64,000 nucleotides of DNA from Candidatus Aminicenantota bacterium (GTDB taxonomy: Bacteria; Acidobacteriota; Aminicenantia; Aminicenantales; UBA4085). The notes beneath the pieces are model-generated. The model was given only the letters and a program-made list of their open reading frames with translations, did not search any database and was not told the DNA's origin. Made by a program: the position numbers and the translations under genes. Shown here piece after piece: positions 32,904 to 40,519 of this stretch. Positions within the stretch are counted from its first letter, which is position 1. The number at the start of each line of letters is the position of its first letter. The DNA is taken from the NCBI GenBank assembly GCA_003141555.1, contig PLMN01000007.1, positions 70,514-134,513 of the forward strand. Direction: 5' to 3'.

Positions 32904-34049
32904 ATGCTGAAAACAAGGAAAGTCCGGGTCCTCCTGACGTCGGCCCTCGCCGCCGCGGCCTTCTTTTTCTGGCTCGAAAAGGGCATCTTCCCGGGCGCTC
33001 CCCAGAAGCCCTCGCCCCGCGAAAGCTTCCAGGTCATGGAGCGGGTGATCGGCTACATCAAAGCCGATTACCTCGAGGAGCCCGACCCTAAAAAAGTCAT
33101 GGACGGCGCCTTCCAAGGGCTGATCAACTCCCTCGACGTCCTCTCCGGCTACCTCGACAAGCCGGCCGCGGCCACCTACGCCGCCGCAGCCAAAGCCCCG
33201 CTCAAGGACATCGGCGCCATCCTCTTCAAGCAGGCGAACGCCTTTCCGCTCGTCGTCGGCGTCCTCGAAACCTCACCGGCGGCGAAAGCTGGACTCCGAG
33301 TAGGCGACACCCTGAGCGCCGTAGACGACCGATCGACCATCATCTGGAGCCTGACCGAGGCGGAAGTCCGTCTCAAAGATCCGGTCGGCGGCAAGGTCAA
33401 GCTCCGGGTCATCCGGGACAACGCCACCAAGGAATTGGACATCGAGCGCGCGACGATTTACGACAAATCCTTCACCATGAGCGCCCAGAAGGGGACGGCG
33501 GGGATTGTGCGGATCCACCATTTCTTCCCCCCCCTCGCCGCCGAATTCCGCAAGACCGTTCTTCCCGGCCTGACGTCGGCCGTGGGGCCGCTCATCCTGG
33601 ACCTGCGGGACTGCCACGAAGGGGACGCAGCCGAAGCCGCGGCCTTCCTGAACATCTTCCTCAAATCCGACCGGATCGGCTACTTCGAAAAGAAGGGCGG
33701 GGCGAAGGACGACCTCGGCTGCCCGGCCGCGCCGGCCCTCGAGACGCTCCCCCTGGCGGTCTGGGTGAACCAGGCGACGATGGGCCCGGCGGAGATCGCG
33801 GCCGCAGCCCTGCGCGACCAGAAGCGAGCCAAGGTCGTGGGAATCGCGACCCCCGGCCTGACGGGCCGGCGGGAGATTTTCCCCCTCGACCAGGGCGACG
33901 CGCTTGTCCTCACCACCGCGGTGTTCTTCCTTCCCTCGGGCGACAAGCTCTGGGGCAAGGGCGTGACGCCCGATATTAAAATCGACCTCCGCAAGATGGA
34001 GACGAAGGACTACCTCGACAAGACTCCCGGCCTCGCCCCCGGCCGCTGA
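32904..34049 (+). CDS. Exported Ctp/S41-like PDZ protein, probably catalytically dead
   Basis: 381 residues (a GTG 9 bases upstream is possible). An N-terminal membrane or signal segment precedes an S41 N-terminal helical region (40-90), a PDZ domain (about 95-180; SPAAKAGLRVGDTLSAVDD) and an S41 core (about 195-355). The block usually reading NGGSASASEI is NQATMGPAEI (289-298): the catalytic serine aligns with T292, and the FGK lysine aligns with L319 (PGLTGRR). With Ser and Lys both gone, peptidase activity is unlikely. Its place between EnvC-like and YibQ-like genes suggests a scaffold or regulator of cell-wall hydrolysis; that role is inferred. Confidence 0.85.
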   Translation: MLKTRKVRVLLTSALAAAAFFFWLEKGIFPGAPQKPSPRESFQVMERVIGYIKADYLEEPDPKKVMDGAFQGLINSLDVLSGYLDKPAAATYAAAAKAPLKDIGAILFKQANAFPLVVGVLETSPAAKAGLRVGDTLSAVDDRSTIIWSLTEAEVRLKDPVGGKVKLRVIRDNATKELDIERATIYDKSFTMSAQKGTAGIVRIHHFFPPLAAEFRKTVLPGLTSAVGPLILDLRDCHEGDAAEAAAFLNIFLKSDRIGYFEKKGGAKDDLGCPAAPALETLPLAVWVNQATMGPAEIAAAALRDQKRAKVVGIATPGLTGRREIFPLDQGDALVLTTAVFFLPSGDKLWGKGVTPDIKIDLRKMETKDYLDKTPGLAPGR

Positions 34050-34052
34050 TCG

Positions 34053-34946
34053 ATGAGGCGATCGCTCTCGCTTCCCCTGGCTTTCCTGGCCGTCGGAGTC
34101 ATCGCCCTGGCCGTTTTTCTTCTTCTGGACCGCGGCGGCCGGCCGTCCCGGCGCGCCTTGACCGGACCTTCCCCCATTCCCTCCGAAACAAAAGGCAAGA
34201 CGCCCGGCCGCGAAAGCCCCGGCGGCAAGCCCCTCGCCCCCGCCAGGAAGCCGGCCGCCCGCCCGCAGCCGCGGACGCCTGGCGAGCCCGCGCGGGCGGC
34301 CATCATCATGGACGACCTGGGGAACAGCCTCGAGCCCCTGCGGGCGCTGTGCGCCTTGGGCCGGAGGATCACGGCCTCCGTCCTGCCCTTCGCCGCCGAA
34401 ACCCTGCCCAGCGTCAAGGCCGCTCACGAATGCGGCCTCGAGGTCATGCTCCACCTGCCCCTCGAATCGCTGGTGAAGCCGGCCCGGACGCCCGGAGGGA
34501 TGATTTCCTCGGGGATGAGCCGGGACGAGGTCCGCGCCGGCGTCCTGGCCTGCCTCGAGCAGATCCCGGGATGCCGGGGGGTGAACAACCACGCCGGTTC
34601 GAAGGTCACGGAGGACGGCGTCCTCATGCCCGTGATCCTCGAGGTCGTGCGGGACAAGGGCCTGTACTTCGTCGACAGCCGGACGACCAGCTCCTCGGTC
34701 GCCTACGAAACCGCGCGCAGCCTGGGCGTGCCCGCGGCCGAGCGGCACGTTTTCCTCGACGGAGTTTTGGAGGACGGGGCGATCAAGGGCCGGATCGAGG
34801 AGCTTTTCCGGAAGGCGCGCGACGCCGGGCGGGCGGTCGGCATCTGCCATCCCAAGGCCGAGACGCTCGCCGCGCTCCGAAATTACCTCGGCCTGGCCGA
34901 GGCCTACGGCGTCACGCTCGTCTTCGCCTCCGAGATCGTGGAGTAA
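34053..34946 (+). CDS. Divergent polysaccharide deacetylase (YibQ-like)
   Basis: 297 residues. A short cytoplasmic N-terminus and one membrane anchor (about 8-28), then a Pro/Arg/Lys-rich low-complexity linker (about 30-80), then a deacetylase-fold domain (about 85-297). Typical blocks are AAIIMDDLGNSLEPLRAL, SVLPFAAET, GLEVMLHLPLES, GVNNHAGSKVTED and GLYFVDSRTTSSS. The MDD and NNH residues occupy the metal-site positions of the family. E. coli yibQ lies directly after envC, as here apart from the inserted ctp-like gene. The substrate is unknown; a peptidoglycan-related role is inferred from context. Confidence 0.87.
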   Translation: MRRSLSLPLAFLAVGVIALAVFLLLDRGGRPSRRALTGPSPIPSETKGKTPGRESPGGKPLAPARKPAARPQPRTPGEPARAAIIMDDLGNSLEPLRALCALGRRITASVLPFAAETLPSVKAAHECGLEVMLHLPLESLVKPARTPGGMISSGMSRDEVRAGVLACLEQIPGCRGVNNHAGSKVTEDGVLMPVILEVVRDKGLYFVDSRTTSSSVAYETARSLGVPAAERHVFLDGVLEDGAIKGRIEELFRKARDAGRAVGICHPKAETLAALRNYLGLAEAYGVTLVFASEIVE

Positions 34947-34962
34947 CCCTCCCCGACCGTCC

Positions 34963-36747
34963 TTAAGGCAAATCCACCCGGAACATCGAGGTCGCGTCCG
35001 CGACATCGGCGATGTTCTGGGTCTTGAGGCCGCGCGGCAGCACCCAGCAGACCGCCGACTTCCCCCGGAAATAGCGCATGGCGCTCTCGACCGCCTTCTT
35101 GAGGGGGAACGGCTCGCGACTGACGACGTTGACCACGATCATCAGCCAGTTCATCGAGTAATGGCTGATGTTCGAGCCCTGCTTCAGGAGTTGGATGACG
35201 GACGGCCCGGCCGTCTTCTTCTTGGCATGGCCGAAGTCGGGCGCGTCGGGGGGGCCGATCGTCTTCAAGCCCGACGCCTTGGGGAACGCGGCGCTCGCCC
35301 AGCGGGCGACGGTATCGCAATTCGAAATGCGCGTATAGTCGCATTCGTAGATGTCCATGATCAGCTCGCAAGCCGTCGCCAACCCCTTTTCCTGGGGGAG
35401 CTTGAAGTCCGGGGCGAAGGCCTCGGCGCTTTCGATGAGCTTCGGCCGGTGGATCTGCGAGACAACGTCGATCCCGTGGCTCTCGGGCGTTTTCAGGTGG
35501 GTCTTGTAGATCTTGCTCGCCCTCCGGATGTCCTTGATCCCGCCGAACGACCCGCGGGGGATATGCCAGCAGACGGCCGAGCCCGCGCCGAAGAAGTCCA
35601 GGGAGAAGTCTACGGCCTCATCGACCGGGAGCGAGGCGCAGGTGAAGATGTTGGCCGAGGCCGTCGCCCCGAAGCGCCGGTAATTGATGGCGCTCGTCTC
35701 GATGTACTGGACGAGAGTGTCGCCCTCGTCCATCGCCGGGCTCGAGACGACCGGCGATCCGTAGGCGACCATCCCGATCGCCTTGCAGGTCTCGCGGCTC
35801 CACTGGGCGACCTGCCTGCCGTTCGGCCGCTTCCGGCCCGGGAGGTCGATGTCCATGACGATCTCCTCGCCGTACTTATCGACTTCGAGGCGCCGCTGGA
35901 ACTCGGGATACGGGACGGCCGAGATCTCGGGCGAGTACCAGCTCGTCTTGATCCCCGCCCGCTTGAAGTTCCGCCGGGCGTTGGCCTCCGCGTTCTTGAA
36001 GAGGCGCTTGCCCTTGGAGCCCGCGGTCAGCGAGAACGGCCCGCCCATGTAGCTCACATTGGCGAACTGGACGACGCGGACGTCGTCGAACGTCCGTTCG
36101 ATCTGCCGCCAGCTGCCGGGCGCCTCGAACGGCTGGAGGATGAGCGCTCCCGTCTGGTGGATGGTGATGCCGTCCTCCCTGAGGGCATCCTTGACGCTTT
36201 CGTAGAAGCTGGTGTTGAACAAGCTCTTGGCCGGCCCGATCGGGTCGGTGCTGTCGATTATGACCGCGTCGCACTGGCCCTTGAGCCGGCGGATGACCTC
36301 GGCCCCGTCGCCGACGATGAGCTCGAAGCGCGGGTCGTCGAAGATGCCGGCCGAGATCGCGGGCATGTGCTCCCGGCAGAGGTCGATGACCATCCGGTCG
36401 ATCTCGACCATGGTCACTTTCTTGATGTACCGGTGACGAAGGACCTCCCGGGCGACACCCCCGTCCCCGCCGCCGATGATGAGCACGTGCTCGGCCGGCT
36501 TGGGCAGGGCAAAGAGGGGCCAATGGGCGATCCATTCATGGTAAATCCCCTCGTCCTCCTCGGTGAGCTGGACGATGCCGTCGAGGACGAGCACCCGGCC
36601 GAAGCGGTTGGTCTCGAGGATCATGAGCTTCTGGAAGCCCGTATCGGTTTCGGGGACGACGATCTTGGACACCTCAAAGCCGTAAGTGACGTCGGTATAG
36701 AGATCCTCGAAGAACCAAAGCTTGTTTCCCTTCTTGACCAGACCCAT
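34963..36747 (-). CDS. speE: Spermidine synthase fused to two AdoMet-decarboxylase-like domains
   Basis: 594 residues from MGLVKKGNKLWFFED, preceded by AAAGGAG; an open upstream extension runs into the promoter. Residues 1 to about 285 are a spermidine synthase: ILETNRFGRVLVLDG, GGGDGGVAREVL (92-103), VEIDRMV and IDSTDPIGPAKSLF (164-177), with aminopropyl-transfer residues intact. Two related domains follow (about 290-420 and 455-594), each ending in SAVCWxxPRG. They resemble bacterial AdoMetDC: the first has IETSAI (349-354) where the self-cleaving ES motif should lie and FTC (368-370) at the catalytic cysteine. The second has lost the cysteine. Whether either is processed is uncertain. Confidence 0.85.
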   Translation of the reverse strand: MGLVKKGNKLWFFEDLYTDVTYGFEVSKIVVPETDTGFQKLMILETNRFGRVLVLDGIVQLTEEDEGIYHEWIAHWPLFALPKPAEHVLIIGGGDGGVAREVLRHRYIKKVTMVEIDRMVIDLCREHMPAISAGIFDDPRFELIVGDGAEVIRRLKGQCDAVIIDSTDPIGPAKSLFNTSFYESVKDALREDGITIHQTGALILQPFEAPGSWRQIERTFDDVRVVQFANVSYMGGPFSLTAGSKGKRLFKNAEANARRNFKRAGIKTSWYSPEISAVPYPEFQRRLEVDKYGEEIVMDIDLPGRKRPNGRQVAQWSRETCKAIGMVAYGSPVVSSPAMDEGDTLVQYIETSAINYRRFGATASANIFTCASLPVDEAVDFSLDFFGAGSAVCWHIPRGSFGGIKDIRRASKIYKTHLKTPESHGIDVVSQIHRPKLIESAEAFAPDFKLPQEKGLATACELIMDIYECDYTRISNCDTVARWASAAFPKASGLKTIGPPDAPDFGHAKKKTAGPSVIQLLKQGSNISHYSMNWLMIVVNVVSREPFPLKKAVESAMRYFRGKSAVCWVLPRGLKTQNIADVADATSMFRVDLP

Positions 36748-36841
36748 GCGACGCTCTCCTTTGCGAGAAACTCCCCGCGATCCGCTTCTGCCGCTAGGAA
36801 CGGGCCGGGGACCGCCCGGCGACCGGGCTGATTCGCTGTCT

Positions 36842-36870
36842 TTAATAGAATGAAATCGAAAAAATGTCAA
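36842..36870 (-). promoter_or_regulatory. Strong sigma70-like promoter of the spermidine synthase gene
   Basis: On the minus strand: perfect -35 TTGACA (36865-36870), 17-base spacer, -10 TATTAA (36842-36847). It lies about 95 bases upstream of the start codon at 36747, leaving a leader of roughly 88 bases that shows no recognisable riboswitch. Confidence 0.75.
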
Positions 36871-36918
36871 TTGCGGCGGTGGGGTAGCGGACCCGCCGAC
36901 ACGTCTTAGACGAATGCC

Positions 36919-37848
36919 CTATCGCACGATAGAATACTTGTCGATCAACACAAACACCGCCAAGGAAAATACCGCGAGCACGGCCCAAAAAGCGACGCGC
37001 AGCGCGGGGCGGGATTTCAGCCTAAGATAGACGCCGCGGAGGCACGCGTCCAGGGCAAACACCTCGAGGGCGAAGACGGCGAATCCCCCGAAGCCAAAGA
37101 CCGGCATCTGGAAGATCCGGCCGAAATTCAGATAGGGAATGTGATACTCCCAGTGCGATCCCGAGAACCAGTTCAGGAATTCCCAGAAAACCCCGGCCGC
37201 CAGGCCGGCGGCCATCCAGGCGAGAACGGGCGATCGCCTCCCCTCCTCAAGGTCGCGGAGGAACGACCGCCGCCCCCGCCTGTAATTCAGGGGCTCGATC
37301 AGGAAGATGAAGCCGACCCAGACCAAGGGGAAAAAGAGCCGCGGCGCGGTAAGCGTCAGAACGAGACTCAGGACGCCGGCGACGACCGAGGCGCAAAGCA
37401 GAGCGGGCTTCGCCCGGCGCCGAGCCGATTCGGCCGCGCCCGCCATGGGAGACCGGCCCTTCATGAGGGACCGGGCAAGCGCGGCCAGCTCCTTAAGGGC
37501 GGGGATCACCGTGGCGAAGGCGATCGCGTACCCGAGCCAGCGGACGGCGAGGCTCGTCGGCAGCCCGTGGTAGGACCAATTCCCCAGGCGGACGTTGAAG
37601 GCCTCGAAGACGAGCCAGACGGGGATCGAGACAAGCGCCGTCCAGGCGAAGCCCGGGGGCTCCGAGGCCAGGGGCGAGACGCCCGTCCGCAGGACATTCA
37701 CCGCGTCCAGGATCAGGACAAGGGGCCACCAGGCGAAGCAATAGAACCAGGTCCGCGGGAACGGGACGCCGCGGGCGAGGAGCGCCGCGGACCCGGCGAA
37801 GACGATCCCTCCCGCCGCAATTTCCGCCCAAGCCCGTTTCTTCATCAC
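36919..37848 (-). CDS. Integral membrane protein of unknown function
   Basis: 309 residues with about nine hydrophobic segments arranged in two halves separated by a basic loop near residues 125-145 (LMKGRSPMAGAAESARRRAK). Tryptophan-rich motifs stand out (WFYCFAWWPLVLILDAVNV, GNWSYHG, EFLNWFSGSHWEYHIPY), and the two halves may be related, each carrying a W-x-Y-HG/HI-type motif. No family is recognised. No operon partner: speE lies downstream on the same strand beyond the speE promoter. Confidence 0.72.
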   Translation of the reverse strand: MMKKRAWAEIAAGGIVFAGSAALLARGVPFPRTWFYCFAWWPLVLILDAVNVLRTGVSPLASEPPGFAWTALVSIPVWLVFEAFNVRLGNWSYHGLPTSLAVRWLGYAIAFATVIPALKELAALARSLMKGRSPMAGAAESARRRAKPALLCASVVAGVLSLVLTLTAPRLFFPLVWVGFIFLIEPLNYRRGRRSFLRDLEEGRRSPVLAWMAAGLAAGVFWEFLNWFSGSHWEYHIPYLNFGRIFQMPVFGFGGFAVFALEVFALDACLRGVYLRLKSRPALRVAFWAVLAVFSLAVFVLIDKYSIVR

Positions 37849-37870
37849 CCTCGCCTCTCGCTCGTTCCGC

Positions 37871-37921
37871 TCGGGAAGACGAATCGCCTACGCGATTGCT
37901 TCGCTTCGCTCGCAATGACGG
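37871..37921. repeat. Dispersed palindrome-like sequence between divergent genes
   Basis: The core ATTGCTTCGCTTCGCTCGCAAT (37895-37916) is a hairpin with 5-base perfect arms and a pyrimidine-rich loop, next to GAATCGCC. Part (GCTCGCAATGA) recurs near 29125-29135. Sequences of this kind are widely dispersed in many bacterial genomes. Confidence 0.4.
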
Positions 37922-37929
37922 GCCATTGG

Positions 37930-37958
37930 TTGCCAAACCCCGGCCCATCCGCTATATT
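37930..37958 (+). promoter_or_regulatory. Sigma70-like promoter of the lipoprotein gene
   Basis: -35 TTGCCA (37930-37935), 17-base spacer, -10 TATATT (37953-37958), 22 bases before the start codon. Confidence 0.65.
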
Positions 37959-37980
37959 AAAATACGACAAGGAGATGCCC

Positions 37981-38535
37981 ATGATACACCGACGCCCCGC
38001 TTTCGGCCTGGCCCTCATCCTCTCGGCGCTCTTGCCCTCGCTCGCCCTCCTCTCGGCGTGCAAGAGCCCCTCGTCCGACGAGGTCAAGAAATCCATGGAG
38101 GTCGTCGGGTTGGAGTCGAAATGGGTCTCCCGGGAATACAAGACCTGGCCCCGTCCGAAGCTGATCCTGGTCCCGGCGATCACCTTCCGCGTCAAGAATC
38201 TGTCCTCCGCCCCTATGACGTTCGTCAATTTCAACGCCTTGTTCAGAGAAAGCGACGCCACCAAATTCAACGGCGACTGCTATCTGGCGGCCATCCGGGA
38301 CAAGGGCGTCCCGGCGGGCGAGCTGAGCGACCTGATCACCATGACGAGCAACCTCGGGGTCGAGGGCACGACGCTCGCCTCCATCCGGGACAACAAGCTC
38401 TGGAAGCCGTGGAAAGTCAGGTTGTTTACCGACACGAGAGGGTCTAGCCCTATCCTGCTCGGCGACTGGGACGTTTCCCGGACCATCGATTTCAAGGAGG
38501 ATACGGTTCCCGCCCCCAAGGACGTCAAAAAGTAG
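37981..38535 (+). CDS. Lipoprotein of unknown function
   Basis: 184 residues. The ATG is chosen because AAGGAG (37969-37974) is six bases upstream; an ATG two codons earlier abuts the ribosome-binding site. A lipoprotein signal ends in the lipobox LLSAC, with the lipidated cysteine near residue 27. The mature part contains a beta-sandwich-like stretch (PKLILVPAITFRVKNLSSAPMTFVNFNALF in outline) reminiscent of Ig/FxLYD-like small periplasmic domains. No motif assigns an activity. It has its own promoter and lies between divergent and convergent neighbours, so it is probably monocistronic. Confidence 0.8.
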   Translation: MIHRRPAFGLALILSALLPSLALLSACKSPSSDEVKKSMEVVGLESKWVSREYKTWPRPKLILVPAITFRVKNLSSAPMTFVNFNALFRESDATKFNGDCYLAAIRDKGVPAGELSDLITMTSNLGVEGTTLASIRDNKLWKPWKVRLFTDTRGSSPILLGDWDVSRTIDFKEDTVPAPKDVKK

Positions 38536-38550
38536 AGCGCCGGATCTCCC

Positions 38551-39525
38551 TCAGTTCCCAATCGGGTTGGGCTTCAGGATCTTGATGTAGCTCTTTTTCT
38601 TGAGGTTGGTCAGGAACTCGGTGAGCTTCGCGTTCTGCTTCTCGGCGTAGAGGCGGTCTTCGATTTGCTTGCGCGCCTCGTCGAAGGTCAGCTGCCGGCT
38701 GTCCTTCTTGTCCTCGAGTCTGAGCAGATAGAGGCCGTTCTTGGCGGTCACCCAGGGCGAAGTTTCGCCCTTCTTCAGCTTCTCCACCGCCGCGAGCAGC
38801 GTCGCGTCCATCTCCGGCCGCTTCATCGTCCCCAGATCGCCCTTGGACTCCTTCATGGGGGCGTCCGATTCCGTTCCCGAGAGCTCGACGAAATCCGCGC
38901 CGGCTTTGAGCTTGTCATCGATCGCCTTCTTTTTAGCCTCGAGGTCGGCCGCCGAAGCCTCGGTCGTGGAAAGATAGATCGTCCGGAGCTTGAATTCATC
39001 GGGGATGACGAACTTGTCCAGGTTCTTCTTGTAGAAATCGACGACCTGGGCGTCGTCGAGGACGATCGACCGGTTGACCTCTTTATAGATGACGCCCTCT
39101 CGCATCATTCTTTCTTCGAGCTGCTTCAAGAATACGTCCCAGTCCATGCCCTGGCTCTGCACGGCCCGCTTGAGATCATCGTCGGACTCGAGGTTGTTCT
39201 CTTTCTTGATGTTTTCGAGGGCCATCTTGACCTGGTCGGTGACGTTCGTATTGTCCACCTTGGCCATCTGGAGGATCAGCGTGTCGGTGATCATCGCCTC
39301 GAGAAGGCCGGCCTTGGCCTGGACGATCCATTTGTCCAGGTCCTCGCCCTTGTACTGGGCCTGGGCGGACTGGAGCCGGAGGTCGTACTCGTGCTTGAAT
39401 TGGGTGAGGGTGATCGCCTCGTCGTTGACGATGGCCACGATTTCCTCGACGACCTGCTGGGCGAGCCCGAGCGCAGCCGCCGCGGCGAAGATGAAGACGA
39501 AGAGCCGGATTTTGGATCGGGTCAT
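38551..39525 (-). CDS. Periplasmic SurA-like peptidyl-prolyl isomerase/chaperone
   Basis: 324 residues with a signal peptide (to about residue 23). A SurA_N chaperone-type region (about 25-165; EEIVAIVNDEAITLTQFKHEY, KAGLLEAMITDTLILQMA) is followed by one parvulin domain (about 180-285). The parvulin domain has degenerate but recognisable blocks (SKGDLGTMKRPEMDATLLAAVEKLKKGE, PWVTAKNGLYLLRL in outline). E. coli SurA has two parvulin domains; this has one, as in many other phyla. It is translationally coupled (ATGA) to the next gene, a second isomerase. Likely role: folding outer-membrane proteins. Confidence 0.88.
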   Translation of the reverse strand: MTRSKIRLFVFIFAAAAALGLAQQVVEEIVAIVNDEAITLTQFKHEYDLRLQSAQAQYKGEDLDKWIVQAKAGLLEAMITDTLILQMAKVDNTNVTDQVKMALENIKKENNLESDDDLKRAVQSQGMDWDVFLKQLEERMMREGVIYKEVNRSIVLDDAQVVDFYKKNLDKFVIPDEFKLRTIYLSTTEASAADLEAKKKAIDDKLKAGADFVELSGTESDAPMKESKGDLGTMKRPEMDATLLAAVEKLKKGETSPWVTAKNGLYLLRLEDKKDSRQLTFDEARKQIEDRLYAEKQNAKLTEFLTNLKKKSYIKILKPNPIGN

Positions 39526-40481
39526 GTTTCGTTCCTTTGATAGGCGAAGGGGAGGTTTTCGGTCCGGGCCTTCCAGTCGAGGCCCGCCTTGAGCGTGTCC
39601 AGGTGGGCCGTGACGGCGTCCTTGGACTTCCTGTCGGCGAGCCTGGCCCGGATGGACGGGGCCGCGTCATCGAAGGACATGAGGCGCGCCTCAAGCTTCT
39701 TGTCGAGGCGGAAGATGTGATAGCCGTAGGGCGATTCGACGACGCGGCTGATCTCGCCTTCCTTCATGGGAAAGATGAACTTCTCGAGCTCGGGCGGGAG
39801 CTGGCCGGCGCTGAAGACGCCCATCACCCCGCCCCGCTCGGCCTCGGGCCCGGCCGACCGGGTCCGGGCGATCAGCCGGAAGTCATCCTCGGAGGCGTTG
39901 TTCAGCCGCTCCCGGACCTCGGTCGCGGCGCCCTGGGAGGCGAACAGGATCTGGCTGACCTGCAGCTTCTCGGGCTGGAGGTATTCGCTCTTGTGCTCGG
40001 CATAATAGGCCGCGACCTCGCGGTCGTCGACCTTGAGGTCCTTGACGAGCTGGGTCAGGTATTTTTCGACCACGAGCCGCTCTACGAGGAAGGTGTCGGT
40101 GTCCGGCTTCGATGGCGCGGAATTTCCCCCCGCCGAGCCTTCGCGCTTCTCGACAAACTGCCGCCTTTCTTCCTCGGTCAGGGAGACGGCTTTGGACTGG
40201 GCCTGCCTGAGGAGGATCTTCTCGTCGACGAAGTCGTCGAAGAGGCGGCTGAGGGCCGGGACGGTCAGGGCGGCGGCGCCCTCGCCGACGGTCGTCCGGA
40301 CGTACTTGCTGAAATCCTCGTTGGTGTAGCTCATGGTGTCCACGGTCAGCACGACCAGAGCCTTCTTCTTTGGGTCGGCGAGAGAGAGCGCGGCGCCCGA
40401 GTTGCCCGGCGAGGACTTCCCGCAGGCAAAGAAGGCCGCCAGACCGAAAGCGGCGGCCAGAACGGCGCTCATCTTCTTCAT
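39522..40481 (-). CDS. Peptidyl-prolyl isomerase lipoprotein (PpiC/PrsA-like)
   Basis: 319 residues from MKKMSAVLAAAFG; an upstream in-frame ATG lies ahead of the promoter's -10. A lipoprotein signal ends in AFFAC. A SurA_N-like helical region (about 50-165; SRLFDDFVDEKILLRQAQ) precedes a PpiC parvulin domain (about 170-270; KLQVSQILFAS, GGVMGVFSAGQLPPELEKFIF, SPYGYHIFRL), which is better conserved than that of the neighbour. It is probably anchored in the periplasm and acts with the SurA-like protein. A strong promoter places the transcription start only a few bases before the ATG, so the message may be nearly leaderless. Confidence 0.88.
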   Translation of the reverse strand: MKKMSAVLAAAFGLAAFFACGKSSPGNSGAALSLADPKKKALVVLTVDTMSYTNEDFSKYVRTTVGEGAAALTVPALSRLFDDFVDEKILLRQAQSKAVSLTEEERRQFVEKREGSAGGNSAPSKPDTDTFLVERLVVEKYLTQLVKDLKVDDREVAAYYAEHKSEYLQPEKLQVSQILFASQGAATEVRERLNNASEDDFRLIARTRSAGPEAERGGVMGVFSAGQLPPELEKFIFPMKEGEISRVVESPYGYHIFRLDKKLEARLMSFDDAAPSIRARLADRKSKDAVTAHLDTLKAGLDWKARTENLPFAYQRNET

Positions 40482-40490
40482 AATCAAAGT

Positions 40491-40519
40491 ATTATAGTAC
40501 AATCCTATAACTCCTTCAA
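40491..40519 (-). promoter_or_regulatory. Promoter of the isomerase pair, overlapping the end of mfd
   Basis: Minus strand: -35 TTGAAG (40514-40519), 17-base spacer, perfect -10 TATAAT (40491-40496). The -35 lies inside the last codons of mfd. The predicted start site is near 40484, about 3 bases before the ATG at 40481. Confidence 0.65.

Noticed and set aside
32904-34049. Calling the S41 protein an active carboxyl-terminal protease
   Set aside because: The Ser and Lys positions align with Thr 292 and Leu 319.
36748-36841. Riboswitch in the spermidine synthase leader
   Set aside because: About 90 bases, GC-rich, with no recognisable conserved core or terminator/antiterminator pair by eye.
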